From Fibrobacterota bacterium (GTDB lineage: Bacteria; Fibrobacterota; Fibrobacteria; UBA5070), in NCBI GenBank assembly GCA_016715065.1, contig JADKBN010000017.1, positions 62,001 to 126,000 on the forward strand: DNA of 64,000 nt, read 5' to 3'. Each line of letters starts with the position of its first letter. The first letter of the stretch is position 1. Below the pieces are notes generated by a model. That model was not told the origin of the DNA. It worked only from the letters and a program-made list of their open reading frames with translations, and did no database searches. A program made the position numbers and the translations under genes. Below are positions 52,106-60,814 of the stretch, piece by piece.

Positions 52106-53622
52106 AGCTCCACCGCCGTGATCCGGGGGCCATGGACCAGCGCCGGTGTCAAATCGCCCACCGGGTGCAAAAATTCCGGAACGTCTGGCTGGGCCCACAG
52201 CACCCAGGCGTCCGCACGCCGCGAGAGGATTTCACGCAAAAGGTCTGGCCCTTCGCCGGAGGGCAAGGCGGACAACGGCTCGTCCAGAAGCCAGCCGCCA
52301 TAAGGGCGGGCGACCATGGCCAGAAGCGCCAAGCGGGTGCGCTGTCCGCGCGACAAGGATTGTCCGCCGTTGGGGAGAGGGCGGTTCCAGGCCAGGGAGG
52401 GGGGGATCCCTTTCGGGAACAGCCTGCCCACCAAGCCATCCAAGGCATCCGGCGCAGGGTTGTCGAGACCTGTCCACAACGATGGCGAAAGCGACGGCAG
52501 AACCGTTTCCTGGGCCAGATGGAACACCCGACGGGGACCCTCCAGTGTGCCTGCGCGCAAGCCGAGCCGACCGGACAACACCGACAGCAAAGTGGATTTG
52601 CCACACCCGTTGGGTCCGTGCACCACCGCCATCCGGCCGGGCTCCAGCCCGAATTCGAGGTGTTGGAGAATGGCCGGGCCGCGCCCCCAACCGGCCTCGA
52701 GCGACCTGGCCACCAGCGCGGTGCCGGTGCGTGGGCGGTGGGTGTCGATGCGACGCGCCTGGCCCCGGTGCGACCATGCCTCCGCGGCCTTTTGCAAGGA
52801 AGGGTGCAGTCGGCCGGCTTCACGCACCGGGCGGTAGGCCAGAAGGCAGATGCCCAGGAAGGCCATCAGCGTTCCCGAATCCATGGTGCCTCGGCTCCAG
52901 CTGGCCAACGCCGCCGCCCCCAGGATCCAGCCCGCCAAGTGGGCGCCGCCTTCGCCCGCGGCGCTCCAGGCGGCATGCAGGGCGGATCGGCGTCGTCTGT
53001 GGGCCTGCCAGATCCCGTGGGAAATCCGCCGGGCGCGGGCCACCTGCGGGCTCCAGCCGCTGGGCAGGGTTTCCGGAAGGCTGCGGTGCGCCCATTCTTC
53101 CTGGGAGTCCTGTTCCTTGGCTTCGCGGGCTTCCTCCTTGGCCAGCACCCGCGTGCGCCGGGCGCGGGCCTTGGCAAGGGCGCCCAATCCCACCGCGCTG
53201 GCCAGCACGGCCAGGGTGATCCAGGGCGCCAGCCACACCAGCAACGGCAGGCACAGCGCCAGGGTGGCCAGGGCGGAGCGGGTTTCCACCGCCGCGCGCG
53301 TGCCGGATTCGATCCATTCGCGTGCTTCGCGGCTGTGCCAGGCGCCGGTGTCCGGGCCCGCCGCCGACCAGATGCGCCGGTGGTAGTCGCGACCGGCGCC
53401 CAGGGCCAGGCGTTCGCGTGACAGATCCCGTCGCCACGACAGCAACACGCGCGCGGCGAGCAGAGCTCCCAGTCCGGCCAGCCAGCGGCCGGGGCCGGTG
53501 GTGGTGGATTGCTTGAGCCACAGTCCCAGCCCCGCTTCCGTGGCGGCCACGGCCAGGGTCCAGGCGGTCTGGATGCGCCACGCGAAACGGTCGCGGATCC
53601 AGGGCGGGGCGAAGAAATTCAT
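52102..53622 (-). CDS. ABC transporter, fused membrane and ATPase domains
   Basis: This 506-residue half-transporter has about five to six hydrophobic segments in residues ~20-300 and an ATPase domain at ~330-500: Walker A GPNGCGKST, signature QSLSRGQRTRLALL (R replaces the second G) and Walker B GGWLLDEPLSALPS. A switch His is not obvious (VLWAQPDV), so turnover may be unusual. Export of an envelope component is suggested by the Kdo-transferase context. The ATG at 53622 gives MNFFAPPW; 29 upstream codons lack a ribosome site. Confidence 0.8.
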   Translation of the reverse strand: MNFFAPPWIRDRFAWRIQTAWTLAVAATEAGLGLWLKQSTTTGPGRWLAGLGALLAARVLLSWRRDLSRERLALGAGRDYHRRIWSAAGPDTGAWHSREAREWIESGTRAAVETRSALATLALCLPLLVWLAPWITLAVLASAVGLGALAKARARRTRVLAKEEAREAKEQDSQEEWAHRSLPETLPSGWSPQVARARRISHGIWQAHRRRRSALHAAWSAAGEGGAHLAGWILGAAALASWSRGTMDSGTLMAFLGICLLAYRPVREAGRLHPSLQKAAEAWSHRGQARRIDTHRPRTGTALVARSLEAGWGRGPAILQHLEFGLEPGRMAVVHGPNGCGKSTLLSVLSGRLGLRAGTLEGPRRVFHLAQETVLPSLSPSLWTGLDNPAPDALDGLVGRLFPKGIPPSLAWNRPLPNGGQSLSRGQRTRLALLAMVARPYGGWLLDEPLSALPSGEGPDLLREILSRRADAWVLWAQPDVPEFLHPVGDLTPALVHGPRITAVEL

Positions 53623-53635
53623 GCCGGAATCTGTC

Positions 53636-54169
53636 TCAGAGCTTTCCCAGCAGCGAGGGCATCCGGGAAAGGAGGGTGTCGGCGAAGGCCGTGTCCGGAA
53701 AATACGCACGGGCCGATTCCACCGCGGCGCGGGCGGCCTCGACGGCTTCGGCCGAATCCATCACCGCCACGCTCTGGAGGGAAAAGGGCGGCTTGGAGTG
53801 GGAACCAAGTCGCCGCTCGATCCGGCATCCGACCAGGTTGGTGTTGCGCAGGAGGTTGCCCACCCCTTCACCCAAGCCGCGCTGGGTGGGGCCGTTGGGC
53901 ATTCCACGCAGGCTGTCCAGGTGCGTCATGGCAACGCGCACGCGCGCCTCCAGAGCCGTCGCCAGATTCCGGCAAGCGCGGGAATCTGCGAGGTCCCGGG
54001 CCAGGGAAGGATCGGTGGCCTTGCCGGTGCCCAGCCCCTCCAGGCGAGGGCTCGCCACGGCTTGGAGGGGCTGGCCGGGCCATCGGTCCGCGGCCATGCG
54101 GGGAGCGCACGAGGTGAACGCGCACCAAACCACGATCCCAGCCAAGAACAGAAGGATCGGGAGGCGCAT
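53636..54169 (-). CDS. lipoprotein of unknown function
   Basis: This 177-residue protein has a leader and lipobox-like FTSC (Cys21). The mature part contains DLADSRACRNLATALEARVR, which resembles the LPP20/helical lipoprotein pattern in which a short Ala-rich helix precedes a beta segment. It lies 13 nt upstream of the ABC transporter gene and 44 nt downstream of the ABC-class ATPase. Function unknown. Confidence 0.7.
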   Translation of the reverse strand: MRLPILLFLAGIVVWCAFTSCAPRMAADRWPGQPLQAVASPRLEGLGTGKATDPSLARDLADSRACRNLATALEARVRVAMTHLDSLRGMPNGPTQRGLGEGVGNLLRNTNLVGCRIERRLGSHSKPPFSLQSVAVMDSAEAVEAARAAVESARAYFPDTAFADTLLSRMPSLLGKL

Positions 54170-54213
54170 CCTCCCGTTTTTCCAGGATCCCGCGATCGGA
54201 GCGGGACCAGCGA

Positions 54214-55881
54214 TCAATCCTCGTCCTCTGCTTCTCCGTCTCCGCTTCCGGCCTTCATGCGCGTCCAGAGGGCCCAGGCCTCGCGTCCGGTGGGAAAGGC
54301 CAGATCGTGGCCCACCGCGTGTCCCCAGGCATCGGCCGAAACACGCTTGGCTTCCAGGTACCCGACCAACCCCTTGCGGGTGGGCGGGAGATTCCGGTCG
54401 CGGCAGTGGCGCATCCATTGGCACAACAGATGGGCTCCGCCCCGAAGCGAGTCGTCGGAGGAAAAGCGCCGCGGCAAGCGGGATTCTGCCGCCTTGGCGA
54501 AGCGCACCATGCCGTCTTGCACCTTGAGTTTGGTGGCGGGGACGGAGGCGAGCTCCTTCCACTGCTCCATGAGCTGGTCGCCCAGCACGAAATCCCAATC
54601 GCACGGGGGCGGTTTTTCGCCGGCGGCAGGGGCCACCGCGCGGGCCTTGGCGGTGGCGTCCTGGGGCTGGAAGCGCGCGAGCACCATCACCTGGTCGGCC
54701 ACGGCCAGCCACTGCGAGGATGCCCCGGCCACCACCACCATCGATACACCCCGTGCGTCGAGTTCGGCGCAGCGGTCGGCCAGCGGGACCACCGATTCGC
54801 CTTCCGGCAACAGCCGGGAGATGGTCGGGTCGCGGGTGAGGAAGTTCGCGGCGGAGGCGTCTTCGTCGATCAGCAAAAGCTCGGATCCGCAAGCGAGGGA
54901 TTCCACCAGGTTGGCGGCCTGCGAGGTGGCGCCGGAGGCTTCGTCCACCGAGAACTTGGCCGGATCCTGTCCGGGCAGGCGGCGGAAGAACGCCGAAAGG
55001 TCGCACACCCCCACGCGGCGGTCTTCTTCCACCGTGACGGTTTCCGTCTTGCGGGTGGAACAGGCCATGGCCAGGCCGTCGGCGGGACCCAGGTCCGCGC
55101 GGCAGGTTTCCAGAGCTTCCAGGAAGGTGGTCTTGCCGTGGAACGCCGACCCGACAAGAATCGTCACGCCCTTGCGGATGGCCAGCCCCGAGAGGCTGGT
55201 GCCGTCTGGCAGGGTCAGGGTGGTGGTGAGATCGGCCGGAACCTGCAGCTTCACGGCCTTGGGGGAGGCGAGGCCGGATTCTTCGCGGCGCACGCACGAG
55301 CCTTCGGGCAGAAACGACACGATCCCCGCTTCGGCCATGGTCTCGCGCAGGCTCTGGCGGCGACGCAGGTGGTCGGCCAGTTCCTGGATGCGTTCCTTGG
55401 TGACCGTGTTGGCGATGTCCAATGCCATGCCCGGAATCCTGTTGGCCAAGACTTCGGCGGCGGGCTCGCCCATGATGCGCCGGTTCTGCGCCGGGAAGGC
55501 GTAGGAAAAACGCAACGTCAGGAGCTTGCCGAAATTGGCCGCCGAACGGGGCCGGATGGTGGCGTCCGGACGTGCCGTGCGAAAGCGCCCACCGCCGCCG
55601 TCGCCTGCGGGCATGGATTCGTCGGGCAGGCGTCGGGCGAACTCGCGCAAGAACAGGTCTTCGGCGGCCAATCGCTCGAAGGCATCCTTGGGGATGGAAA
55701 GGTTCGGGTGGAACTCCGGCGACAGTTCCAGGTGCAACCTCGATGCGGGCGCGTAGGGATCTCCCTGGATGTGGTCCACCACGATCGCCATGTCACGGCT
55801 GGCATGGTCGCCAAAAAGCCTGCGGAGCTGCCCGTAGGGCTTGCCGTCGAGGTCGCGCAGAAGCTGGAGAAGTCGTCTCAG
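54214..55881 (-). CDS. ABC-class ATPase domain protein (PF09818 type), possible CTG start
   Basis: About 555 residues. The family core includes VVDHIQGDPYAPASRLHL, GKLLTLRFSYAFPAQNRRIM, the P-loop ILVGSAFHGKTTFLEALE and LLLIDEDASAANFLTRD. The usual ATG at 55791 would cut off the conserved N-terminus (RRLLQLLRDLDGKPYGQLRR), which is in frame upstream. The only candidate start before it is CTG at 55881, which overlaps the preceding stop (CTGA) like the other NTGA junctions here. I therefore extend to 55881. Role unknown; such ATPases often stand alone. Confidence 0.75.
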   Translation of the reverse strand: MRRLLQLLRDLDGKPYGQLRRLFGDHASRDMAIVVDHIQGDPYAPASRLHLELSPEFHPNLSIPKDAFERLAAEDLFLREFARRLPDESMPAGDGGGGRFRTARPDATIRPRSAANFGKLLTLRFSYAFPAQNRRIMGEPAAEVLANRIPGMALDIANTVTKERIQELADHLRRRQSLRETMAEAGIVSFLPEGSCVRREESGLASPKAVKLQVPADLTTTLTLPDGTSLSGLAIRKGVTILVGSAFHGKTTFLEALETCRADLGPADGLAMACSTRKTETVTVEEDRRVGVCDLSAFFRRLPGQDPAKFSVDEASGATSQAANLVESLACGSELLLIDEDASAANFLTRDPTISRLLPEGESVVPLADRCAELDARGVSMVVVAGASSQWLAVADQVMVLARFQPQDATAKARAVAPAAGEKPPPCDWDFVLGDQLMEQWKELASVPATKLKVQDGMVRFAKAAESRLPRRFSSDDSLRGGAHLLCQWMRHCRDRNLPPTRKGLVGYLEAKRVSADAWGHAVGHDLAFPTGREAWALWTRMKAGSGDGEAEDED

Positions 55882-56909
55882 AAGTTCACCGCCATTTTCG
55901 ATTCCACCCCGCCGGGGATGGGTTTGGTTTCAAGGGCGATCCCCGCGCGAGCCGCGGAGGACCGGTTCAATCTCAATACGTCCAAGGCCGCGGCCAGGCG
56001 CAGCACCACAAGGGTGCCCGCCGCCGAATACAACGCCACCCGGCTGGCTCGCCAGGTGCGCAATTGGCTCTCGAAGGAACGCAGATTCACGTCGTTTTCC
56101 GGGGTTTCGCGGCTGCCCCAATCCCAGTCGTGGGCGTCGTCGTCGGGAAACTGCCAGGTGGTGGATTTGCCGGAAAGCAACATCGCCTCGTCGTAGGAGT
56201 CGTGGCGTCCGGCCTGGGGCCGGCGGCTGCGGTAGTTTCGCATCGCCGAAAGCAGGTCGGGGTCGGGATCGTCGCCCAACGAAGATCCGGCGTGGCGATT
56301 GGCGATTTCCGTCGCCGATTCCAGCGAGCGGTCGCCCATCTGCCACGAGACCACCAACGCGGTGAATCCCAAAAGGTCCAGGGCGTGGAACAGCGGTGCC
56401 CGCGAGCTGCGTCCTATCCAGCGGTGCCCCATTCCGGGCAGCAACAGCGACAATCCCATCGCGCCTGCCGTGGAGCGGCGAAGCACGGCGGAATCCGAAG
56501 GGGAGGTGCTGCGGCCGGCAGGTCCGAACGTGGGGCCGGGCACCACCAAGGGGCCGGCAGAGGTCACGGGGCCGGTGGGGGAGGGACCCGCGAGGGAGGC
56601 CGGGCCGGACGGTCCGATGGGACCTGCGTCGGTCTCTGGGCCGACCGGACCGGTACCCGGGACAGGCCCTGAGCCCGTGGGAGGGCCGGAAGCTTTGCCG
56701 GAGTCGGGGTTGGCCACATTCGCCGCGACGGGAGGGAGGGCCTTGGCTGTGGAGTCGGGCCGAGGGCTGGCCATGCCAGCGGTGGCCGCGGAGTCGGGTG
56801 CGGTGACGGATCGCGCCGCGAGCGTGTCCGAGACGATGACGGTTTTTGACTGGACGGAATCCGGCGCCTGCGCGCACAGTCCCGCCAGCAACGAAGCCAG
56901 TGCGAGCAT
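55878..56909 (-). CDS. DUF5683-like protein with Gly/Pro-rich linker
   Basis: This 343-residue protein has a leader (MLALASLLAGLCAQ), a long Pro/Gly/Ser-rich region (~60-130, many GP repeats) and a hydrophobic domain STAGAMGLSLLLPGMGHRWI, the DUF5683 core (LLPGxG). The rest is charged with a last hydrophobic stretch (VALYSAAGTLVVLRLAAALD). The ATG shares a base with the stop of the upstream DUF5683 gene (TGATG). It is a paralogue of that gene. Probably an inner-membrane or periplasmic FCB-specific protein of unknown role. Confidence 0.78.
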   Translation of the reverse strand: MLALASLLAGLCAQAPDSVQSKTVIVSDTLAARSVTAPDSAATAGMASPRPDSTAKALPPVAANVANPDSGKASGPPTGSGPVPGTGPVGPETDAGPIGPSGPASLAGPSPTGPVTSAGPLVVPGPTFGPAGRSTSPSDSAVLRRSTAGAMGLSLLLPGMGHRWIGRSSRAPLFHALDLLGFTALVVSWQMGDRSLESATEIANRHAGSSLGDDPDPDLLSAMRNYRSRRPQAGRHDSYDEAMLLSGKSTTWQFPDDDAHDWDWGSRETPENDVNLRSFESQLRTWRASRVALYSAAGTLVVLRLAAALDVLRLNRSSAARAGIALETKPIPGGVESKMAVNF

Positions 56910-58295
56910 CAGAACGTCCAATCCACTTGGCCGCGCGTGGCGGGCGATCCACCCACCCAGGCCAGGCCGCCCTGGACGTTCAAGCCGTCCAGCCAGGTGG
57001 TCTCGAGGTGGAGCAGGCGTTTGTTCATGCGGTTGGCCTGCAGCGCCGCATCGAAGGCCGAGGCCAAGTGGTTGGCGAGCATGGCGCCAAGAAACCACTT
57101 CTGCGTACGGGCGAGGTCGTCGGACTGTTTGCGCAGATCCAGGTAATGGTCGCGCATGGCCGATGCCCCCCACGGGTTGACCAGCACCACCGAGGGGTCC
57201 TTCTCGAACTCCTGGACGGACTTGGCGTAGGCTTCCAACAGGGCGAAGCCCACGGTGTCGGGGGTTGTCTTCCCACCCCGGCAGGAATTCCTGGTAGCGA
57301 CCCACCAGATCTTCGAAGTCCTGGGTGTTTCGGATGTTGGCGGATCGGAAGTCCAACACCTGCTGCTGGCTCCAGGCGCCGGCGTCGGTGGACTTCAGGC
57401 CGCCCTGGGCGAACTGCGAGAGGTGGAGCTTGAAATCGGTGCTGCCGGGTTCATCGCTGCAGGCGGTGCGGTTGGGGCTTTCGCCTTCGCCATAGAGACT
57501 TGCGCAATAGGACACGCGCTGGGGTGACGACATTTGTCGCACCTGGGTCCGGCCGGACGTGTCGTCGGAAAACAACGTGGCCCAGCGTCTCTCGTAGCGT
57601 TCCTGGCGCCAGTGCCGGGCGGCGAACTCGCGGGCCTGCGTGGCCTTCTCGCGCGAAGACACCACGGCCACCTGGTACCAGCCGATCCCGATGCCGAGTT
57701 CTGCTGCGGCGAACAATCCCGCCCGCACGTAGGCACCGGTGTAGATCTGACCCGCTCCGGGCAGCAACAACGAAAAGAAAAACGCCTTGCGCGGCGAGCG
57801 GTACCTGCGGGCCGCTTCCGGATCGGTCTTGAGCTTGATCTCCAAGGCCTTGTCTTCGTCGTAGACGGAATCCGGCTCGAAGGCCGGGGCCACCGGTACC
57901 ACGACGGGAGGTTCCGCAACGGTGGCCATGGAGGCGCTGTCTGGAGTCCGATTGCGCATGGGGCCGTGATCGCCGTAACGCCTTGGCTTCATGTAGTCGG
58001 TCATGGGCGGCGGGACTGCAGCCGGCGTGATCACCGTGGCCGCAGGAGCCGCTGCGGCTGGCGTTGTGGCGGCAGGCGGCGAAGCGGGGGCGGGGATCGT
58101 GTCCGCCGACCGCATTGGCGCGGAGTCCGGTTTGGCGCGAGCCAAGGTGGAATCCGGGGTTGGAGGCGGCGCTACGGGAGCGACTACCGGCGCGGGTGCG
58201 GGAGTCACGGTGCTGGAATCAGCAGGAACCGGATCGATGGCCCAAGCCATGGAAGCCGCGGCCAAGAGGCCGAAGACGGGTAAGAGTCGACGCAT
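56909..58295 (-). pseudogene. DUF5683-domain protein, split by a +1 frameshift
   Basis: The first part (start 58295) has a signal peptide, a Pro/Ala/Thr-rich linker and the DUF5683 core RKAFFFSLLLPGAGQIYTGA. At 57260-57264 a run of five C (minus strand) puts the rest out of frame: reading one C fewer gives EDNPDTVGFALLEAYAKSVQ and continues to the stop at 56909. With one base removed the length (1386) is a multiple of three, about 461 residues. As it stands, frame zero continues into Arg/Gly/Pro-rich shadow sequence. Sequencing error, pseudogene or programmed shift are all possible. Confidence 0.75.
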
Positions 58296-58351
58296 AGGCG
58301 GAATGTACCAAGACCGACGCCGGTCCGGGGGTTCCACGAACTCCGAAGCGA

Positions 58352-59140
58352 TCAATCGAACCCGAGGACGTGACGCATCGTGTAGAGTCCGGGGACCTTG
58401 TCGCTGGCCCAGACCGCGGCGCGGACGGCTCCGTCGGCGAAGGTGCGGCGGCTTTCGGCGTGGTGATGGATCTCGATGCGCTCGCCTTCGCCGAAAAAAT
58501 TCACCCAGTGGTCGCCCACCACCGAACCGCCACGCACCGCATGGATGCCGATCTCGCCGGTGGTGCGCTCGCCTGTGATGCCTTCGCGCCCGTAGCTGGC
58601 CACTTGGGCCAGATCCACGTCGCGCCCCTTGGCCAGGGCGTTGGCGAGCATCAGGGCCGTCCCGGAGGGAGCGTCTTTTTTGTGCTTGTGGTGCGCCTCG
58701 ACGATTTCGGCGTCGTAAGCGGAGGCGCCCAGCACGGAGGCAGCCTTCTGGACCAGTTCCAACAACAGATTCACGCCCACCGAATAATTGGCGGCCGCGA
58801 CCACGGGAACATGCCGGGAGGCCTCGCGCAGGGCATCTTCGCCCGCTTGGCCCATGCCGGTGGTGCCGATCACCAAGGGCATGCGATGCTCCTTGGCGCT
58901 CAGAAGAAGGGAAAGCGTGTTCTCCGGGCTGGAAAAATCGATCACCACCCGCGAGGGGGCGACCAGATCCTTCCAGCTTGCGCAGACACGAACCGAGATG
59001 CCATCCACTGGGGATGGCGTCCCGGCGAGTTCGGGCCGATCGACGAGCCCCACCACCGGTTGCCCGGCGGCAAGGGCCGCTTCCTGCAGAGCGCGGCCCA
59101 TGCGGCCCAACGCTCCGATGAGGATCAGCCCTCGATCCAT
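58352..59140 (-). CDS. dapB: 4-hydroxy-tetrahydrodipicolinate reductase DapB
   Basis: This 262-residue NAD(P)H enzyme of lysine/DAP synthesis has the Rossmann loop LIGALGRMGRALQEAA, VVIDFSSPENTLSLL, VIGTTGM, AAANYSVGVNLLLELVQKAA and the catalytic EAHHKHKKDAPSGTALMLA. It is encoded directly downstream of rplI (1-nt gap), an unusual pairing that gives cotranscription with ribosomal genes. Confidence 0.96.
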   Translation of the reverse strand: MDRGLILIGALGRMGRALQEAALAAGQPVVGLVDRPELAGTPSPVDGISVRVCASWKDLVAPSRVVIDFSSPENTLSLLLSAKEHRMPLVIGTTGMGQAGEDALREASRHVPVVAAANYSVGVNLLLELVQKAASVLGASAYDAEIVEAHHKHKKDAPSGTALMLANALAKGRDVDLAQVASYGREGITGERTTGEIGIHAVRGGSVVGDHWVNFFGEGERIEIHHHAESRRTFADGAVRAAVWASDKVPGLYTMRHVLGFD

Positions 59141-59141
59141 C

Positions 59142-59591
59142 TTAGCCCGCGGCCTTGACGACCCAGACCTTGACCTTGGCTTCCACGTCGGCGTGCAGAC
59201 GCACGGGGACATGGAACACGCCAAGAGCCTTGATCGGTTCTTCCAGGACGATGAGCGCCTTGTCCAGCTTGACGCCGGCTTCGGCGAGCTTCTCCGCGAT
59301 TTCCTGCGATCCGACCGAACCATAGAGCTTGTCGCCCTCGTGGACGCGGACGCTGACGGTCACGGAAATGCTTCCGAGCTTCTTGGCAAGCTCCTGGGCA
59401 GTGGCTTTGAGCTGGGTGTCGCGAGCGGCTACACGCTTCTTTTCGACTTCCAGATTGTGCAGGTTGGCCTTGGTGGCGGCGAGCGCCAACCCTTGGGGCA
59501 GGAGCCAGTTGCGGCCGAATCCATCACGGACCTTGACCACTTCGAACGCCTTGCCGAGGCCCTTGATGTCTGACTTGAGGATGATATTCAT
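59142..59591 (-). CDS. rplI: ribosomal protein bL9
   Basis: This 149-residue protein has the bL9 N-terminal domain (MNIILKSDIKGLGKAFEVVK, VRDGFGRNWLLPQGLA), the long connecting helix and the C-terminal rRNA-binding domain (KLYGSVGSQEIAEKL). Normal length. Third gene of the rpsF-rpsR-rplI operon. Confidence 0.97.
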   Translation of the reverse strand: MNIILKSDIKGLGKAFEVVKVRDGFGRNWLLPQGLALAATKANLHNLEVEKKRVAARDTQLKATAQELAKKLGSISVTVSVRVHEGDKLYGSVGSQEIAEKLAEAGVKLDKALIVLEEPIKALGVFHVPVRLHADVEAKVKVWVVKAAG

Positions 59592-59607
59592 GGCTATGGT
59601 CCCCCGA

Positions 59608-59838
59608 TCAGCGCATGGTCTCTGCCACGAATGGCAGGAGTCCGATGATGCGCGCGCGCTTGATGGCGACGGCCAGCTCGCGCTGGTATTGCGCCGCGGT
59701 GCCCGACATGCGACGAGGAACGATCTTGCCACGCTCGTTGACGAAGCGACGCAAAAGCTTTTCGTCCTTGTAGTCGATGTGGGCGATCTTGTTTTCGGTG
59801 AAGAAGCAACTCTTCTTGCGCTTGCGACGAATGGCCAT
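59608..59838 (-). CDS. rpsR: ribosomal protein bS18
   Basis: This 76-residue protein matches bS18: RRKRKKSCFFTENKIAHIDY, then LLRRFVNERGKIVPRRMSG and RELAVAIKRARIIGLLPF. It follows rpsF by 2 nt. No ssb gene lies between rpsF and rpsR. Confidence 0.97.
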   Translation of the reverse strand: MAIRRKRKKSCFFTENKIAHIDYKDEKLLRRFVNERGKIVPRRMSGTAAQYQRELAVAIKRARIIGLLPFVAETMR

Positions 59839-59840
59839 GA

Positions 59841-60209
59841 TCAGTCCTCCTTGTCCGAGAGGTCGGCGTCATCATTGGGCTCGACATCGGCGGTGGTCGG
59901 ATTGAGGGAAGGCAAGCCGCAAGGATTGTCGACAACGGTCAGAAACCGCAGGATCGATTCATCCAGACGCAGCATGCGCTCGACTTCGGCGACGAGCGAG
60001 CCCTTGGTGGCGTGGTAGTAGTACACCGTGTAATCGGCGTGGGACTGGCCCTGGATCTCGTAGGCGATCCGGCGCTTGCCCCAGCGGTCGACACGGACGA
60101 TCTCGCCGCCTGCGGCGAACATCTCCTGGTACTTGCGGACAGTCGCCTCGATGGCGGCGTCCTCCTGGTTCGTGCCGATGAGCACGACAGTCTCGTACAG
60201 CTTGGCCAA
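59841..60209 (-). CDS. rpsF: ribosomal protein bS6
   Basis: This 122-residue protein is bS6: YETVVLIGTNQEDAAIEATV, VDRWGKRRIAYEIQGQSHAD, YTVYYYHA and LRLDESILRFLTV. The C-terminus has an acidic tail, as in other bS6. The start is TTG at 60209 with GGAGG upstream; no in-frame ATG fits the conserved N-terminus. Confidence 0.96.
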   Translation of the reverse strand: MAKLYETVVLIGTNQEDAAIEATVRKYQEMFAAGGEIVRVDRWGKRRIAYEIQGQSHADYTVYYYHATKGSLVAEVERMLRLDESILRFLTVVDNPCGLPSLNPTTADVEPNDDADLSDKED

Positions 60210-60310
60210 AACGGCCTCCCTCTGAACGTGGCCCCCGGACGAAGCCGGGAGCAGGGTGGATGTGACTCTCCCCGGAAGAGCTCCGTGGAGAGGGAGCGGA
60301 AGTGTAGCAA
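60210..60310 (-). promoter_or_regulatory. structured 5' leader of the rpsF operon
   Basis: On the minus strand CTCTCC/GGAGAG and CCCGG/CCGGG can pair as two consecutive hairpins between a TACACT -10-like box and the rpsF ribosome site. This position suits the bS6:bS18 autoregulatory leader, but I could not match its CCG-box consensus with certainty. Confidence 0.3.
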
Positions 60311-60370
60311 ATATTTCTCGTCACACCAAATGCCTGGAACCCAAAACAGGCTCTGCGGCAAAGGCCAAGA

Positions 60371-60406
60371 AACGCAAAACGCCGCCCCGAGCGGATCGGA
60401 GCGGCG
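60371..60406 (-). terminator. intrinsic terminator after cheY
   Basis: On the minus strand CGCCGCTCCGA pairs with TCGGGGCGGCG (one G-U) around a 5-nt loop and is followed by TTTTGCGTTT. It closes the cheX-cheY unit. Confidence 0.8.
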
Positions 60407-60435
60407 TGGGTGGGGCGTAGGATTCTCGAACGAGG

Positions 60436-60798
60436 CTATCCGTGCAACGCGTCGAGTTTTTCCTTGAGCACATCGGGGGTGAACGGTTTGACGATGTAGT
60501 TGGTGGCACCGGCCTGGATGGCTTCCAGAATCCGGGTCTTCTCGGATTCGGAAGTGACCATGATCACGGGGACCTTGGCGGTGGCGGGATTGGCGCGGAT
60601 CGCCTTGAGGGCGTCGATGCCGGTCATGTTGGGCATGTTCCAGTCCATCAGCACCAGGTCGTAGGCGGTCTTGCCCACTTTGCTGACCGCGTCCTGGCCG
60701 TCTTCCGCCTCGTCCACGTCGGTGAAGCCGAGCGTGCTCAAGGTGTTCTTCTGGATGCGGCGCATGGTGCTGGAGTCGTCGACGAGGAGGATCTTCAT
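60436..60798 (-). CDS. cheY: CheY-like single-domain response regulator
   Basis: This 120-residue receiver has the acidic pair VDDSS (Asp7, Asp8), phospho-acceptor Asp52 in LMDWNMP, Thr82 in VTSES and Lys104 in YIVKPFTP. It probably binds a flagellar switch or another output. The ATG at 60798 has GGAG upstream; 22 upstream codons belong to the intergenic stretch. It follows the CheX gene by 16 nt. Confidence 0.95.
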   Translation of the reverse strand: MKILLVDDSSTMRRIQKNTLSTLGFTDVDEAEDGQDAVSKVGKTAYDLVLMDWNMPNMTGIDALKAIRANPATAKVPVIMVTSESEKTRILEAIQAGATNYIVKPFTPDVLKEKLDALHG

Positions 60799-60814
60799 GG
60801 GGTGGTCTCCTGTG

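Noticed and set aside
54307..56196. 629-codon plus ORF opposite the ABC-class ATPase
   Set aside because: Antisense shadow rich in Gly, His and Val.
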